A stretch of DNA of 64,000 nucleotides from Clostridia bacterium (GCA_014859095.1 JACUUV010000003.1:1-64000); one strand, 5' to 3'; counted from the stretch's first letter, positions 24,726 to 34,568 are shown. Made by a program: numbers and translations. The notes: generated by a model not told the origin, from the sequence alone.

Positions 24726-26162
24726 TTATTCTACCACTTCGCCAAACAATGAGAATTTTTTGGGTTTGGTTATTTTGATGTTGACGAGTTTGCCAATCAA
24801 GGATGCACCACCTTTGAAATTGACAATTTGGTTTTGACGTGTTCTGCCCATCAAGAATTCATCAGATGTCTTGGATACGCCTTCCACCAGTATTTCCACG
24901 ACTTTGCCATCGAATGTTCTCATTTTCTCATGGATCATCGGATTGAGCAGAGCCAAGAGTCTGTTCATTCGATCGTGTTTATCCTCTTCGGCGACTTGGT
25001 TGTCATGGGTTGCAGCCGGGGTACCGGTTCGCTTCGAGTACAGATAGGTAAACGCTGAATCATACTTGATGGTCTCGATCATATTCATTGTATCCATAAA
25101 ATCCGACTCAGTCTCTCCAGGAAAACCTAGAATGATGTCCGTGGTGACTCCGAGTTCCGGCATCAGCCCTTTCGCTCTATCAATGATATCCATATAGTGT
25201 TCTCTGGTATATTTGCGGTTCATATGCTTCAGGATGGCGTTGCTTCCCGACTGGATCGGTAGATGTAAGTATTCACAGACCTTGTCCGATTCCGCCATGG
25301 TCTCTAAAAGTTTTTGGGTGATGTCTTTGGGATGTGAAGTCATGAACCGGATGCGCTCGATGCCATCAACCGCACCTACCATCTTCAAAAGATCTGCGAA
25401 ATCCACACTTTCATTGATGTTGTTGCCATACGAGTTGACATTTTGACCTAGAAGCATCACTTCTTTGGTGCCCTCAAAAGCAAGTTGTCTGATTTCCCCA
25501 ACAATGTCCTCAGGTCTTCTACTTCGCTCCCTGCCTCTAGTGTATGGAACGATACAGTAGGAACAGAAATTGTCACAACCGTACATGATGTTCACATAGG
25601 CTTTGACCTCTTTTTTTCTCGAGATTTGCATCCCTTCCACCACATCGCCCTGTGAATCCCATACTTCCACGACCTGGTGGTTTCCAGTCAGCGTCTCTTC
25701 AAGCAGTACAGGAAAATTGTGCAAATTGTGGGTTCCGAACACGAGGTCCACATACTTGTACTTTTTCTTGATTTGTTCCACAACATGGGGTTGTTGCATC
25801 ATGCATCCGCAAACCGCAAGAATCAGATCCGGTTTGGTTTCCTTGAGTTTCTTGATACGGCCTAAGTTGCCATAGACTTTGAATTCCGCATTTTCTCTGA
25901 CACAGCACGTGTTGAAGATCACCAAATCGGACTCCTCCACACTTTTTACAATATTATAGCCCATATCCATAAGCATGGCTTCGAGCTTCTCTGAATCGTG
26001 TTCATTCATCTGGCAACCGTAGGTCACAGTGAATGCGTTCTTTTGATTTCCTGATTCCTTGAAAATCTGATCGTTAATTGTTTTGATGTTCCTTATGACT
26101 TCATCGTTCCTGTTTAAAATTTCTTCAACGGATTCGATGTTGAACACTTCTCTTTTTGACAT
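24726..26162 (-). CDS. miaB: tRNA-2-methylthio-N6-dimethylallyladenosine synthase
   Basis: The 478-residue radical-SAM enzyme has an N-terminal cluster domain with cysteines in TYGCQMNEHDSE, TCCVREN and CGCMMQQ, the radical-SAM motif CDNFCSYCIVPY and a C-terminal TRAM domain (DGKVVEILVEG to the end). It adds the methylthio group to isopentenylated A37, the product of MiaA. An N-terminal extension of about 40 residues before the first domain is common in Clostridia. AGGAG lies before the ATG at 26162. Confidence 0.96.
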   Translation of the reverse strand: MSKREVFNIESVEEILNRNDEVIRNIKTINDQIFKESGNQKNAFTVTYGCQMNEHDSEKLEAMLMDMGYNIVKSVEESDLVIFNTCCVRENAEFKVYGNLGRIKKLKETKPDLILAVCGCMMQQPHVVEQIKKKYKYVDLVFGTHNLHNFPVLLEETLTGNHQVVEVWDSQGDVVEGMQISRKKEVKAYVNIMYGCDNFCSYCIVPYTRGRERSRRPEDIVGEIRQLAFEGTKEVMLLGQNVNSYGNNINESVDFADLLKMVGAVDGIERIRFMTSHPKDITQKLLETMAESDKVCEYLHLPIQSGSNAILKHMNRKYTREHYMDIIDRAKGLMPELGVTTDIILGFPGETESDFMDTMNMIETIKYDSAFTYLYSKRTGTPAATHDNQVAEEDKHDRMNRLLALLNPMIHEKMRTFDGKVVEILVEGVSKTSDEFLMGRTRQNQIVNFKGGASLIGKLVNIKITKPKKFSLFGEVVE

Positions 26163-26193
26163 TGATTTCTCCTCATTTTACACTTTTAAGCAC

Positions 26194-26225
26194 TAAAAAA
26201 AAGGGAGCTAAGTCCCTTTTTTATT
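26194..26225 (-). terminator. Terminator after the two-component pair
   Basis: AAAAAGGGA pairs with TCCCTTTTT around a GCTAAG-type loop, with T-rich flanks on both strands. It ends the response-regulator transcript before miaB. Confidence 0.8.
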
Positions 26226-26280
26226 ATATCAACTCTCATCTTAAAAACAAACCCTTAAATTGTAAACATTTCATTCAAAA

Positions 26281-27183
26281 TCAATTGTTTTGGGCTTCTG
26301 ACACCAATCCGATTATGAATTTCTTGATGTTGATTTTCCCCCTGATTTTTGAAACGCGTTTTATGTAGTCCATCTCTTTTCGGACTTCCCTGAACTCGAA
26401 AAGTGTCGATGCGTATCGCATGAATGCGAGGTGTTCATAATCATCCAGAGCCAATTCCGACACGTTCTCAAGCGCTTGACCGATCGCCCTGCGAATCCTC
26501 TGTTCAATAGCCTTCTCATTGACAATCTCGCCGCGTTCCTTCTCATACTTGGTGCTGAGATAGGCATAAAGATCCGCAAGCTTGAACTCAATGAGTTTCT
26601 TATGACTCATATTGTCGTTTTGCACGACAAATTCCAGTATGTTGATGATGTCCTTGCAGCCCGCCTCGCTGAGTATGCCAAGTTGATTTAAAATTTCTTT
26701 TGCGTTTTCCAGTATAGGGTCGAGTTTTACCGCTTTGGAACCTGCGGAAATCTCATCCAATGTCCTGATACTTTGAAAAGCGTTTTGGAACGAATCAATC
26801 ACTTTTTTCATTCTCAGTTTCTCGTCCACCCTTTTAATGACATTCTTGACTTCTATGACGTTGATGGGTTTATTGACAAAAAATTCAACGCCACTGTTGT
26901 ATGCTTTGGAAACCATTTCCTTGGAATGGACTTCACTGATCATGATGAATGGCATTTCGGGGAATAAGATCTTGAGTCGTTCCACCAATGTGATGCCATC
27001 CACTTTGGGCAGCAAAAGATCCACTATGACTATGTCTGGTGAAAGTTTGGGGATTTCCATGGCTGCCTGTTCACCATCAATGGCTTTTCCAATAATGTCC
27101 CCTAAATTTTGATTGACGATAATCTTGCTCAATATGCTGAGAACGCTTTTATCGTCATCGACCAAATAAAAGTTGTAATTCAT
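26281..27183 (-). CDS. Response regulator with YcbB-type output domain (GlnL-like)
   Basis: The 300-residue protein has an N-terminal receiver domain with the acidic pocket at D9-D11 and the phospho-acceptor D55 (IVIVDLLLPKVDG). The C-terminal half resembles the YcbB DNA-binding domain (GCKDIINILEFVV and IEQRIRRAIGQALENVSELA). In Bacillus subtilis the homologous pair GlnK/GlnL senses glutamine and activates glutaminase and transporter genes. Neither target lies nearby, so the regulon here is unknown. It starts directly after the kinase stop codon, which indicates translational coupling. Confidence 0.85.
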   Translation of the reverse strand: MNYNFYLVDDDKSVLSILSKIIVNQNLGDIIGKAIDGEQAAMEIPKLSPDIVIVDLLLPKVDGITLVERLKILFPEMPFIMISEVHSKEMVSKAYNSGVEFFVNKPINVIEVKNVIKRVDEKLRMKKVIDSFQNAFQSIRTLDEISAGSKAVKLDPILENAKEILNQLGILSEAGCKDIINILEFVVQNDNMSHKKLIEFKLADLYAYLSTKYEKERGEIVNEKAIEQRIRRAIGQALENVSELALDDYEHLAFMRYASTLFEFREVRKEMDYIKRVSKIRGKINIKKFIIGLVSEAQNN

Positions 27184-28482
27184 TTACACCTCACCTGTCA
27201 TCATCGTATCTGTTTTAAACTCATGTGGCTCGAGCAGTTTGGAAAGGGGCATCCAAAGTTCAAAACGCGTCCACTCGCCTTTTTTGGATTCCACTTTGAT
27301 GTCGCCACAAAAAAATGACCTCACCAATTGTTTGACGTGTGTCAGTCCTATGCCGGAAGCCATAATGCCGTTGTTTTCATTGAATTTGGTTGAAAATCCC
27401 GGTTCAAAGATCAGTTCCATATCATATTCATCAATACCCGATCCGTTGTCTGAAATCGACAGGTGCAGATTCTCACTCTGGAAATCACCGATGACGACAA
27501 TTTCACCGGATGTCTGAATGGCGTCTATGGCATTGGTGATCAGGTTGTTGAGTATGGATATAAGCGCATAGAATTCAGGCGTTTTAAAATCGCAATTGAC
27601 GGAAAATTGAAATCGGATAGACTTGTCTTTGGATTGGGCATTTTTTTCATTGGCGTCTTTGACGATTTTCATAATCTCTTTGAAATGCATAAGATAGATC
27701 GGTGTTTCCTCAATGCTTTTTTCAATTCCGGAAATAACCCTCGAATAATCTTTTTTGATCTCATGGATATCCTTGGCGACAGTGAGCATGGAATCCTTTA
27801 GTAGAGTCTCATTCAACTGCTCATAGACTTCATAGCTGCGATGCATGGCATTTTCGATGTCATTTTTGGATTTTCGAAGAAAAAAAAGTTCTGTTTTGAG
27901 ATTCGACATCAAAATGATTTTCTCGACAAATTTCTGATGGTGTTCCCTTTCTTTTACGAAGGAATAATAGTAACGTGTCAAATAAATCAGAATAACAGTC
28001 ATAAGTGTTCTGACCAGCCCGATCAATATGATTACATAAATGGCCTCTTCCAGATTGACTCCTTGCCAATCACCTCTGACCATAATCTCAACGAAATTCG
28101 GAATCGTGTCGCAGATCCAAATGCCCAAAAATAAACTGACCGGTGTCTTGATCAAAGATCTGACATTGAGGACGACAAAGAAAAAACTGTAAAACAAATA
28201 AAAGAAGATTACAGGATAATATACTGAAAAGGCCTCGAAAATTGTACCATTCTGATTGTACACATAGACTATGCTGCGCACTGAAAACATCATTATTCCC
28301 ACAAGATTGATTGTCGGAATCGGTTTGATCTCAAGGAATGTCAGCATCAGGACATTGAGCACCATAACGGCGATCGTCAACCTAAAACTGGTCCCGAATG
28401 GCGTGACATAGATTTGGCCCATGAATGTGGTGAAAATGGCCACCAATAAAATTTTTTCAATGTTTCTAAGGCGCTCGTTCAT
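27184..28482 (-). CDS. Sensor histidine kinase, GlnK (YcbA)-like
   Basis: The 432-residue protein has about six N-terminal membrane segments (residues 8-180), a helical region, an atypical H-box (AKDIHEIKKDYSRVISGIE) and a GHKL ATPase with the N-box ILNNLITNAIDAI and G-boxes DNGSGIDEYD and ASGIGLTHVKQ. The H-box and the partner regulator match the GlnK/YcbA group of kinases. The start at ATG 28482 has GGGG 6 bases upstream; a GTG at 28494 is closer to no ribosome binding site. The gene lies upstream of, and abuts, its regulator. Confidence 0.87.
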   Translation of the reverse strand: MNERLRNIEKILLVAIFTTFMGQIYVTPFGTSFRLTIAVMVLNVLMLTFLEIKPIPTINLVGIMMFSVRSIVYVYNQNGTIFEAFSVYYPVIFFYLFYSFFFVVLNVRSLIKTPVSLFLGIWICDTIPNFVEIMVRGDWQGVNLEEAIYVIILIGLVRTLMTVILIYLTRYYYSFVKEREHHQKFVEKIILMSNLKTELFFLRKSKNDIENAMHRSYEVYEQLNETLLKDSMLTVAKDIHEIKKDYSRVISGIEKSIEETPIYLMHFKEIMKIVKDANEKNAQSKDKSIRFQFSVNCDFKTPEFYALISILNNLITNAIDAIQTSGEIVVIGDFQSENLHLSISDNGSGIDEYDMELIFEPGFSTKFNENNGIMASGIGLTHVKQLVRSFFCGDIKVESKKGEWTRFELWMPLSKLLEPHEFKTDTMMTGEV

Positions 28483-28531
28483 TGGATTCCCCACTTACAA
28501 ATATAACATTATACTAACATATTTTTCCCCA

Positions 28532-28584
28532 TAAAAAAAGAAAACAATGATCACACAAATAGTTGTTGTGCAATCATTGTTTCT
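28532..28584 (-). terminator. Terminator after the aminotransferase gene
   Basis: AGAAACAATGATTGCACA pairs with TGTGTGATCATTGTTTTCT with small internal mismatches, followed on the minus strand by a run of T. It lies just after the stop at 28588. Confidence 0.8.
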
Positions 28585-28587
28585 ATT

Positions 28588-29769
28588 TTAGTAAGTTTCA
28601 CAGAACTTTTTGATTCTTGCCAGTCCCTCTTCGATATTCGCCATGCTGGTCGCATAAGATAGACGGATATAATCATCCACACCAAATGCTATGCCCGGAA
28701 TCACTGACACCATCGCCTTTTCCAACAATACGGAAGCAAAATCAATGGAGCCCACAATTTTCGTTTCGCCTATTGTCTTGCCAAAGAAAGCAGAGACATC
28801 GACCATGACATAAAATGCACCTTTCGGTTCAACACAGGTGATTTGAGGAATTGCATGAATGGTTTCCACCATGTATTTTCTTCTTTCATCAAAAGCGATT
28901 CTCATCTCCTCTATCGGTGTAGCATCTCCATTAAGGGCTTCAATACTTGCATATTGGGCAATCGTGTTGGGATTCGATGTGGCATGGGATTGGATATTGC
29001 TCATGACTTTTGCGATTTCCACCGAACTTGCGGTATATCCGATTCTCCATCCGGTCATCGCGTATGCCTTGCTGAGCCCATTGACGACTATTGTACGGTC
29101 GTATGCGAATTTGGCGATACTGACATGTTCCTCACCGTAAATAAGTTTTTCGTAGATTTCATCTGAGATGATGTATAAATCGTACTCTTCACAAAGTTCA
29201 GCTATCGCCTTCAGTTCCCCGGCAGTATATACGGCACCGGTGGGATTGTTGGGACTGTTGATCATAATCGCCTTTGTCTTTTCTGTGACGGCGTTTCTAA
29301 GTTGTTCGATGCTCACCTTGAACTCCTGGGTTGATGATGCTTCCACCAAAGTCGGTTCAGCATCGGCCAGTTTTGTGAGTTCATAATAGCTCACCCAGTA
29401 TGGTGATGGGATTATGACTTCATCACCAGGATTGCAAATGGCCTGCAGTGCATTGAAAAGCGAATGTTTTGCGCCACAAGACACCACTATTTGTTTGTTT
29501 TTATATTCGAGTCCATTGTCATCTCTGAGTTTATTGCAGATTGCCGTTTTGAGCTCAGGCAATCCTGAAGCGTCCGTATAACCATTGCCTCCCTTTTCGA
29601 TGCGTTTGATGGCTGCTGTTCTGATGTACTCGGGAGTGTTGAAATCCGGTTCACCGGCTCCGAAACTGATAATATTGGCACCTTCGGCCTTCAATTGTTT
29701 GGCCTTTGCTGAAATCGCCAAAGTCATTGATTCAGAAATACCTAAATTCTTTATAGACAACGCTTTCAT
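28588..29769 (-). CDS. Class I aminotransferase (aspartate aminotransferase-like)
   Basis: The 393-residue PLP enzyme has FGAGEPDFNTPEYI near the N-terminus, the nucleotide-loop NSPNNPTGAVY, the PLP aspartate/tyrosine region DLYIISDEIYEKL, the lysine motif VNGLSKAYAMTGWRIGY and a C-terminal arginine in YIRLSYA. These features fit subgroup Ib aspartate/prephenate-type aminotransferases. The exact amino donor is not determined. The start is taken at ATG 29769, 5 bases after GGAGG; an in-frame GTG four codons earlier overlaps the ribosome binding site. Confidence 0.92.
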   Translation of the reverse strand: MKALSIKNLGISESMTLAISAKAKQLKAEGANIISFGAGEPDFNTPEYIRTAAIKRIEKGGNGYTDASGLPELKTAICNKLRDDNGLEYKNKQIVVSCGAKHSLFNALQAICNPGDEVIIPSPYWVSYYELTKLADAEPTLVEASSTQEFKVSIEQLRNAVTEKTKAIMINSPNNPTGAVYTAGELKAIAELCEEYDLYIISDEIYEKLIYGEEHVSIAKFAYDRTIVVNGLSKAYAMTGWRIGYTASSVEIAKVMSNIQSHATSNPNTIAQYASIEALNGDATPIEEMRIAFDERRKYMVETIHAIPQITCVEPKGAFYVMVDVSAFFGKTIGETKIVGSIDFASVLLEKAMVSVIPGIAFGVDDYIRLSYATSMANIEEGLARIKKFCETY

Positions 29770-29913
29770 ATTTACCTCCACAAATCTAAATAATCATTGA
29801 TTGACATCATTATAACAAGTGCTAGCAAACTTGTACATGTGAGAAAACAATATTTTCGAGAAATCCGTTTTTTATAATTAAGCAATTCGATGAAAAAGTT
29901 ACTTTTGCTTTGT

Positions 29914-30543
29914 TCAGAATCTTTTTGAGAAATACCCTTCCTGGGCGCTCACTTCTATTATCGCGTCAAACTTTTCGCCGTCATAATGATAATGCACCGG
30001 TTTTGCGTTTTGAGATAGGGCATATGTTCCGATGTTTGCAATCACATCTCGGTTGAAAATAAGCTGCATCATCATAAGAGTCAACCCATGTGTCACAATC
30101 AACACCTTCTTGTTGACCTTCTTATTGTAAAACCGCTCTATGACCTCATCTACAAAAGCGGAGACGCGCTTATGAAGATCCGAGTAATCCTCTCCGCCTT
30201 CAAGTCTGAAGTTCTCAGGTTCGAAGAAATAATTATAATAGGCTTCAGGAAACTCCTTTTCTATCGTTTCAATTGTTTTCCCTTGCCATGAACCCAGACA
30301 GATCTCTTTCAATCTGTCGTCGATGACATATAAAACTTCAGGCATTGCAATACTCAAGGTGGTGATAGCTCGTCCACTCGGAGAAGAAAAGACTTGATCG
30401 AATTCGATTGCACCAATCTCTTCTCTTAGTAAAAGCGCGCTTCGCTCCCCCTCAAGAGTAAGCGGTGAATCCAGCCACCCCTGAAGACGTTTCTCAACAT
30501 TCCACTGAGTCTGTCCATGCCTTACAATATAAATATCAAGCAT
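29914..30543 (-). CDS. Histidine phosphatase family protein
   Basis: The 209-residue protein begins MLDIYIVRHGQTQWN, giving the catalytic RHG motif at residues 8-10, and has the second histidine in VLIVTHGLTLMMM. The family includes cofactor-dependent phosphoglycerate mutases and many small-molecule phosphatases; the substrate cannot be told. The start at 30543 follows GGAGGTTTTTTT. A longer open frame to 30663 runs through the upstream terminator and is not credible. Confidence 0.9.
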   Translation of the reverse strand: MLDIYIVRHGQTQWNVEKRLQGWLDSPLTLEGERSALLLREEIGAIEFDQVFSSPSGRAITTLSIAMPEVLYVIDDRLKEICLGSWQGKTIETIEKEFPEAYYNYFFEPENFRLEGGEDYSDLHKRVSAFVDEVIERFYNKKVNKKVLIVTHGLTLMMMQLIFNRDVIANIGTYALSQNAKPVHYHYDGEKFDAIIEVSAQEGYFSKRF

Positions 30544-30591
30544 AAAAAAACCTCCACGTCCATTGTATTGCATCCGCCCTTCAAAATCAAC

Positions 30592-30620
30592 AAAAAAGGC
30601 TGAGCCTCGGCTCAACCTTG
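30592..30620 (-). terminator. Terminator after the DUF975 gene
   Basis: GGTTGAGCC pairs with GGCTCAGCC around a short GA loop, followed on the minus strand by TTTTTTG. It lies 20 bases after the stop at 30642. Confidence 0.85.
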
Positions 30621-30641
30621 ATTCCCAAATAACATCTGATT

Positions 30642-31457
30642 TTATGATTCGTATCTGTACCAATCCTCATCCACTTCTTCCACCTCAAGAACATCAAGGT
30701 TCAATTCCTCTGAACTGCATATGTGAACACCTACGGCTATCTTTCTAAGTGTCAGATAAAGCTCAGCTTTTGTCGAATCCACATAAGGATTCACAAATAA
30801 TGTGCCTATTCCAAATGCAAGCGCACCTAAAATGTACCAACCGATAAATGACAAATCAAGAACAAACATTTCCCATTTGTGCCCCTTTGTCATTTCATTA
30901 CTGAGTTCCAGTGCCCGCCCATGGCCGATTTCCGGATTGTCCGTCAAAATGTAAGGCACCATTGAATAGGCATAGGACTTGACGACACCCGGGATAAATA
31001 ATAACAGATAAAAAAGAAAATTGATAAAGCCTTTGTATAGCATGGCCATCACGATCTTAAAATAGTGATCTCCGTTGAAAGTACTGGTGATATTGGAAAA
31101 TTCCACTTCACCTTCCGCTCCCCTGACGAAGAATTTTCTGCCTCCTACTTCAAGAGGATAGCCGAGAAATATTCTAAATGCCAAGGATCCGATGATGAGC
31201 ACTGCAATAATTATGAAACTGAGGCCAAAGATGAATCCGAATGGCACCACATCATTCACTGTTCTACCCATTTCAGACATATTGGAAAAATCGACGTCCA
31301 GCACGGCGTTGCGTTCTTCTTTCCACGACGAATTGGAAACGCCTGAACCGCCTGATCCACCGACAATCATTATCAACAAACTGACGAAAAAAGCTTTGAT
31401 ATAATTTTTGCTCAAGAATTTTTTAGCACTAGATTTTAAATCCGATCGTAACCACAT
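30642..31457 (-). CDS. DUF975 family membrane protein
   Basis: The 271-residue protein has about five membrane segments. The DUF975 signature is visible: GYPLEVGGRKFF, LLLFIPGVVKSYAYSMVPYI, then NPEIGHGRALELSNEMTKGH and KWEMFVLDLSFIGWYILGAL. The family is widespread in Firmicutes and its function is unknown. The N-terminal part contains a low-complexity GGSGGSGVSNSS loop after the first helix. GAAGGGAG precedes the ATG at 31457. It appears monocistronic. Confidence 0.88.
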   Translation of the reverse strand: MWLRSDLKSSAKKFLSKNYIKAFFVSLLIMIVGGSGGSGVSNSSWKEERNAVLDVDFSNMSEMGRTVNDVVPFGFIFGLSFIIIAVLIIGSLAFRIFLGYPLEVGGRKFFVRGAEGEVEFSNITSTFNGDHYFKIVMAMLYKGFINFLFYLLLFIPGVVKSYAYSMVPYILTDNPEIGHGRALELSNEMTKGHKWEMFVLDLSFIGWYILGALAFGIGTLFVNPYVDSTKAELYLTLRKIAVGVHICSSEELNLDVLEVEEVDEDWYRYES

Positions 31458-31557
31458 GTTGTTCTCCCTTCACTACTTTTCTATAAGATACAACATAATT
31501 CTTATTAAATCCTTAAGAAAAAACATGAAAACCATTAATAAAGGGTTAAAACATCAA

Positions 31558-32643
31558 CTAATATGTCTCTTTAATGAACCATTTTGTGTTAATCGACAAA
31601 TCGACATCAAAATAAAGCCGTTTGATATTCTGTTCTTTTGGTGTGAAGACTCTTACAATCGGGCTTTCAGGATAAAGCTTGTTCTGATGAAGTACAATGC
31701 CACGGTGACCTGAATTGAGTATGATTCCCGTGCCAGTGGGATATATGTTGATATGCTTCGCAAAGGTTTCCATGATATGGGCATCAAAATGCTTGTCACC
31801 CAGATGTGTTATCTCCCTGAATACTTTGTCAGGAAGCGTCCGTCGTTGATAGACCCTGTCGTTCGACATGGCATCATAAACATCGGCCACAGCCACAATT
31901 CGGGCAAATAATGGTATGTTGGTGTTTCTAAGTCCCCAACAATAACCTGTCCCATCATATTTTTCATGATGATGGAGCGCAATTTGTGCCGATTCCTCCG
32001 CGATATTGGTCTGCATCAAGATCTCATAACCATAAAGTGTGTGTTTTTTGACTTCACTGAATTCAGCTATAGTCAATTTGGAAGGTTTTTTAATCAAATC
32101 TTCCGCAATCATTATTTTTCCTATATCATGTAAAATGGCTCCGGTTCCCAAATGCCTGAGTTGGTCCTTGTCCAGCATCAGGTCTATGCCTATGATAAGC
32201 GCAAGAACCCCTACGTTCACAGAATGCTGATACGTATAGTCGTCAACAGAGCGCAGTTGAGACAGTGCAAACACAAAGTCCTTTTGATCCAAGAGTTGTT
32301 CTATCATGTCCTCGACGATTTGACCGATTTTTTGGATATCACTGCGGCTGACCGATTTGAACTTCATCATGGTCTTTTTGATCTGGTTATGCGCATGTGA
32401 CCGGGTCTTTTCGTGGATGACATCTTGAATGTTGAGTGACTTGCGTATTGCATTTATCGTATCTGTTGACATTTCGCCATTTTCTTCAATTGATATTTCC
32501 TGGACGCCCGCCTCTTTGAACCTGGGCGTGTAGTGTTCGCGGAACGGTGTGCCTTTTTTGATCAGCAAAACACCGTCCGTTCCATACACATCCTGAGCTA
32601 TGATTGAGCCGGGAGACACCCCACTGATTAGTGTTTTTTGCAT
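31558..32643 (-). CDS. HD-GYP domain protein, probable c-di-GMP phosphodiesterase
   Basis: The 361-residue protein has an N-terminal region of about 110 residues resembling those found before HD-GYP domains, then the HD motif GAILHDIGKI and the HHEKYDGTGY stretch, followed by NIPLFARIVAVADVYDAMSN. The usual GYP-xGL is here GYCWGL, with cysteine in place of proline; the metal ligands are intact. It probably hydrolyses c-di-GMP. A GGDEF protein is encoded at 51459. The start at 32643 follows GGTGGGG. Confidence 0.88.
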   Translation of the reverse strand: MQKTLISGVSPGSIIAQDVYGTDGVLLIKKGTPFREHYTPRFKEAGVQEISIEENGEMSTDTINAIRKSLNIQDVIHEKTRSHAHNQIKKTMMKFKSVSRSDIQKIGQIVEDMIEQLLDQKDFVFALSQLRSVDDYTYQHSVNVGVLALIIGIDLMLDKDQLRHLGTGAILHDIGKIMIAEDLIKKPSKLTIAEFSEVKKHTLYGYEILMQTNIAEESAQIALHHHEKYDGTGYCWGLRNTNIPLFARIVAVADVYDAMSNDRVYQRRTLPDKVFREITHLGDKHFDAHIMETFAKHINIYPTGTGIILNSGHRGIVLHQNKLYPESPIVRVFTPKEQNIKRLYFDVDLSINTKWFIKETY

Positions 32644-32760
32644 TTCCCCACCATATAGTATATTTTTTGCTACTTTATTATTGTACAACACTATATATGC
32701 TTACTTTATGCTATTTGTGAGTAAAATGCAACTTTTTTTGCCGAATCCCATTTTTTTTTT

Positions 32761-34551
32761 TTAAATCGGCCAAATCCATAGAATCAAAGGGGTGCCGACC
32801 AGCAATATGATGATGGAAAGTGGTAGACCCATCAGCCAATAATCCCCGAATTTATACCCCCCCGGTCCCATGATCAATGTATTGGATTGATGACCGATCG
32901 GCGTCAAAAATGCTGATGACGCACCAACGGCCACCACCATAAGCAACGGATCCACAGAAATGCCCATGACACCTGCCATACTGATTGCAATTGGAGCCAT
33001 CAATACCGCCGCCGCAGAGTTGTTGATCAGATTGGTCAGGAACATCGTCACCCCCATAAGCATCATAGTGAGTACAGTGGGCGAGGATACCCCGGTCATC
33101 CCAAGCATCAATCCAGCAATGGTATCAGCTCCTCCAGTGCTTTGAAGTGCCTCACCAAGCGGCAACATGGCACCCAGCATAATGATAATCGGCCATTCGA
33201 TTGTCTCATAAAGTTCTTTGGTGGTCACTAGACCCATAAGGACCATTGTAACAGCGACCAAAGTGAATGCGATATGTACTGGCAGCAATCCAAATGTGGT
33301 CAGTGCGATTCCGGCACCAAAAACAAAAATGGCGACCCATTTCTTGTCTGAAGTACCCATTTTGCCCAAAGTGATGCCCCTCTCAGCCAATGGAAGGCAT
33401 CTCAAACTGTCAAGCGTGTCTGTAATGCTCGAACTTGCTATCAACATAAGCAAGACGTCTCCTGATTTGAAGGCAACTTCTCCCAATCTTGAATAAAGAG
33501 ATTCACCATGCCTTGAAATAGCAACCAGATTCATATTGTAATTGTTTCTGAGCCTCATTTCTATTGCCGTCTTTCCGATCAGGACTGAGTCGTCCCTGAT
33601 CACTGTTTCAACGAGAGTGAACTCATCTGAATTGAGCAATTGACCAGTTTCATCGTGGGACAGCTTCGCCCCTTCCAATATAAAGCCTGATTTTTCAAGC
33701 AAACCAACCAGCTCCTCCGGATCGGTTTTTACCAGAAGGACATCTCCCGCTTGAAGATACTCGTAGGCGACAGGTGCCAAAACATAGTTTTTTTGCCTGA
33801 TGATGTTGAGGACATTGAATTCCAGTCCGTTCTCGATATTTAACTCTCTAAGACTTTTCCCAATGAGTTTGTTACCTTCGGGCACAAGCAATTCAGAAAG
33901 ATAATCCTCTATTTTAAAGAGCATTTCACCAGATTCATATGGTTTTCTATGGGGTATGAACCTCCATCCTATGAATCCGATGTAGATTAGTCCGATGAAC
34001 GTGATTGTCAAACCTACAGGGGCAAAATCAAAGAACGAGAAAGGCTTTAGTCCCACCTGATTCCTGTACATGGATATGATGAGATTCGGAGGTGTTCCTA
34101 TTTCAGTGATCATGCCTCCCAAAAGGGATGAGAATGCCACTGGCATCAGAAATAAGGAAGATGATGTCTTATTGTCCTTGGCCATTTTTATGGCGATCGG
34201 CATAACAAGTGCCAGTGCTCCAACATTGTTCATGAAGCTCGATAAAACTGCAGTCAAAAACATGAGCCCCATGAGTCTCATTGTATTGTTTTTACTGGTT
34301 CTGTTGAGGATGATTACAAGATCGTTCAACGCCCCGGAATTTATGAGTCCCCTGCTGACAACCAGAACAGCAGCAACAGTTATTATAGCCGAGTGTGCGA
34401 ATCCATCAAAGGCTTTCCCGGCAGGAACGATTCCCGTCAACACGAGAAAAAGCAAAGACAACATCGCCACCAAATCAAACCTCAGTGAACTCTTGACAAA
34501 TAAAATCAAAGTGATGAAAATGGTCAAAAATACGATTATCTGATCCAACAT
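32761..34551 (-). CDS. SLC13-type (DASS) transporter with two RCK_C domains
   Basis: The 596-residue protein has two blocks of membrane helices, about residues 1-195 and 395-596. Between them is a cytoplasmic section with two TrkA-C-like domains (YLSELLVPEGNKLIGKSLRE and VLIGKTAIEMRLRNNYNMN). The repeats SFMNNVGALALVMPIAI and FLTNLINNSAAAVLMAPIAI are the paired helix-hairpin motifs of DASS carriers, which move sulfate, dicarboxylates or similar anions with sodium. The substrate is unknown. The gene stands alone; a run of 12 T lies immediately after its stop. Confidence 0.9.
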   Translation of the reverse strand: MLDQIIVFLTIFITLILFVKSSLRFDLVAMLSLLFLVLTGIVPAGKAFDGFAHSAIITVAAVLVVSRGLINSGALNDLVIILNRTSKNNTMRLMGLMFLTAVLSSFMNNVGALALVMPIAIKMAKDNKTSSSLFLMPVAFSSLLGGMITEIGTPPNLIISMYRNQVGLKPFSFFDFAPVGLTITFIGLIYIGFIGWRFIPHRKPYESGEMLFKIEDYLSELLVPEGNKLIGKSLRELNIENGLEFNVLNIIRQKNYVLAPVAYEYLQAGDVLLVKTDPEELVGLLEKSGFILEGAKLSHDETGQLLNSDEFTLVETVIRDDSVLIGKTAIEMRLRNNYNMNLVAISRHGESLYSRLGEVAFKSGDVLLMLIASSSITDTLDSLRCLPLAERGITLGKMGTSDKKWVAIFVFGAGIALTTFGLLPVHIAFTLVAVTMVLMGLVTTKELYETIEWPIIIMLGAMLPLGEALQSTGGADTIAGLMLGMTGVSSPTVLTMMLMGVTMFLTNLINNSAAAVLMAPIAISMAGVMGISVDPLLMVVAVGASSAFLTPIGHQSNTLIMGPGGYKFGDYWLMGLPLSIIILLVGTPLILWIWPI

Positions 34552-34568
34552 GGCGCATCCTCCTAACT

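Noticed and set aside
32749-32762. Run of 12 T next to the SLC13 gene stop
   Set aside because: On the coding (minus) strand it is a run of A without a hairpin, so it is not a terminator. It is noted only as a spot prone to sequencing error.
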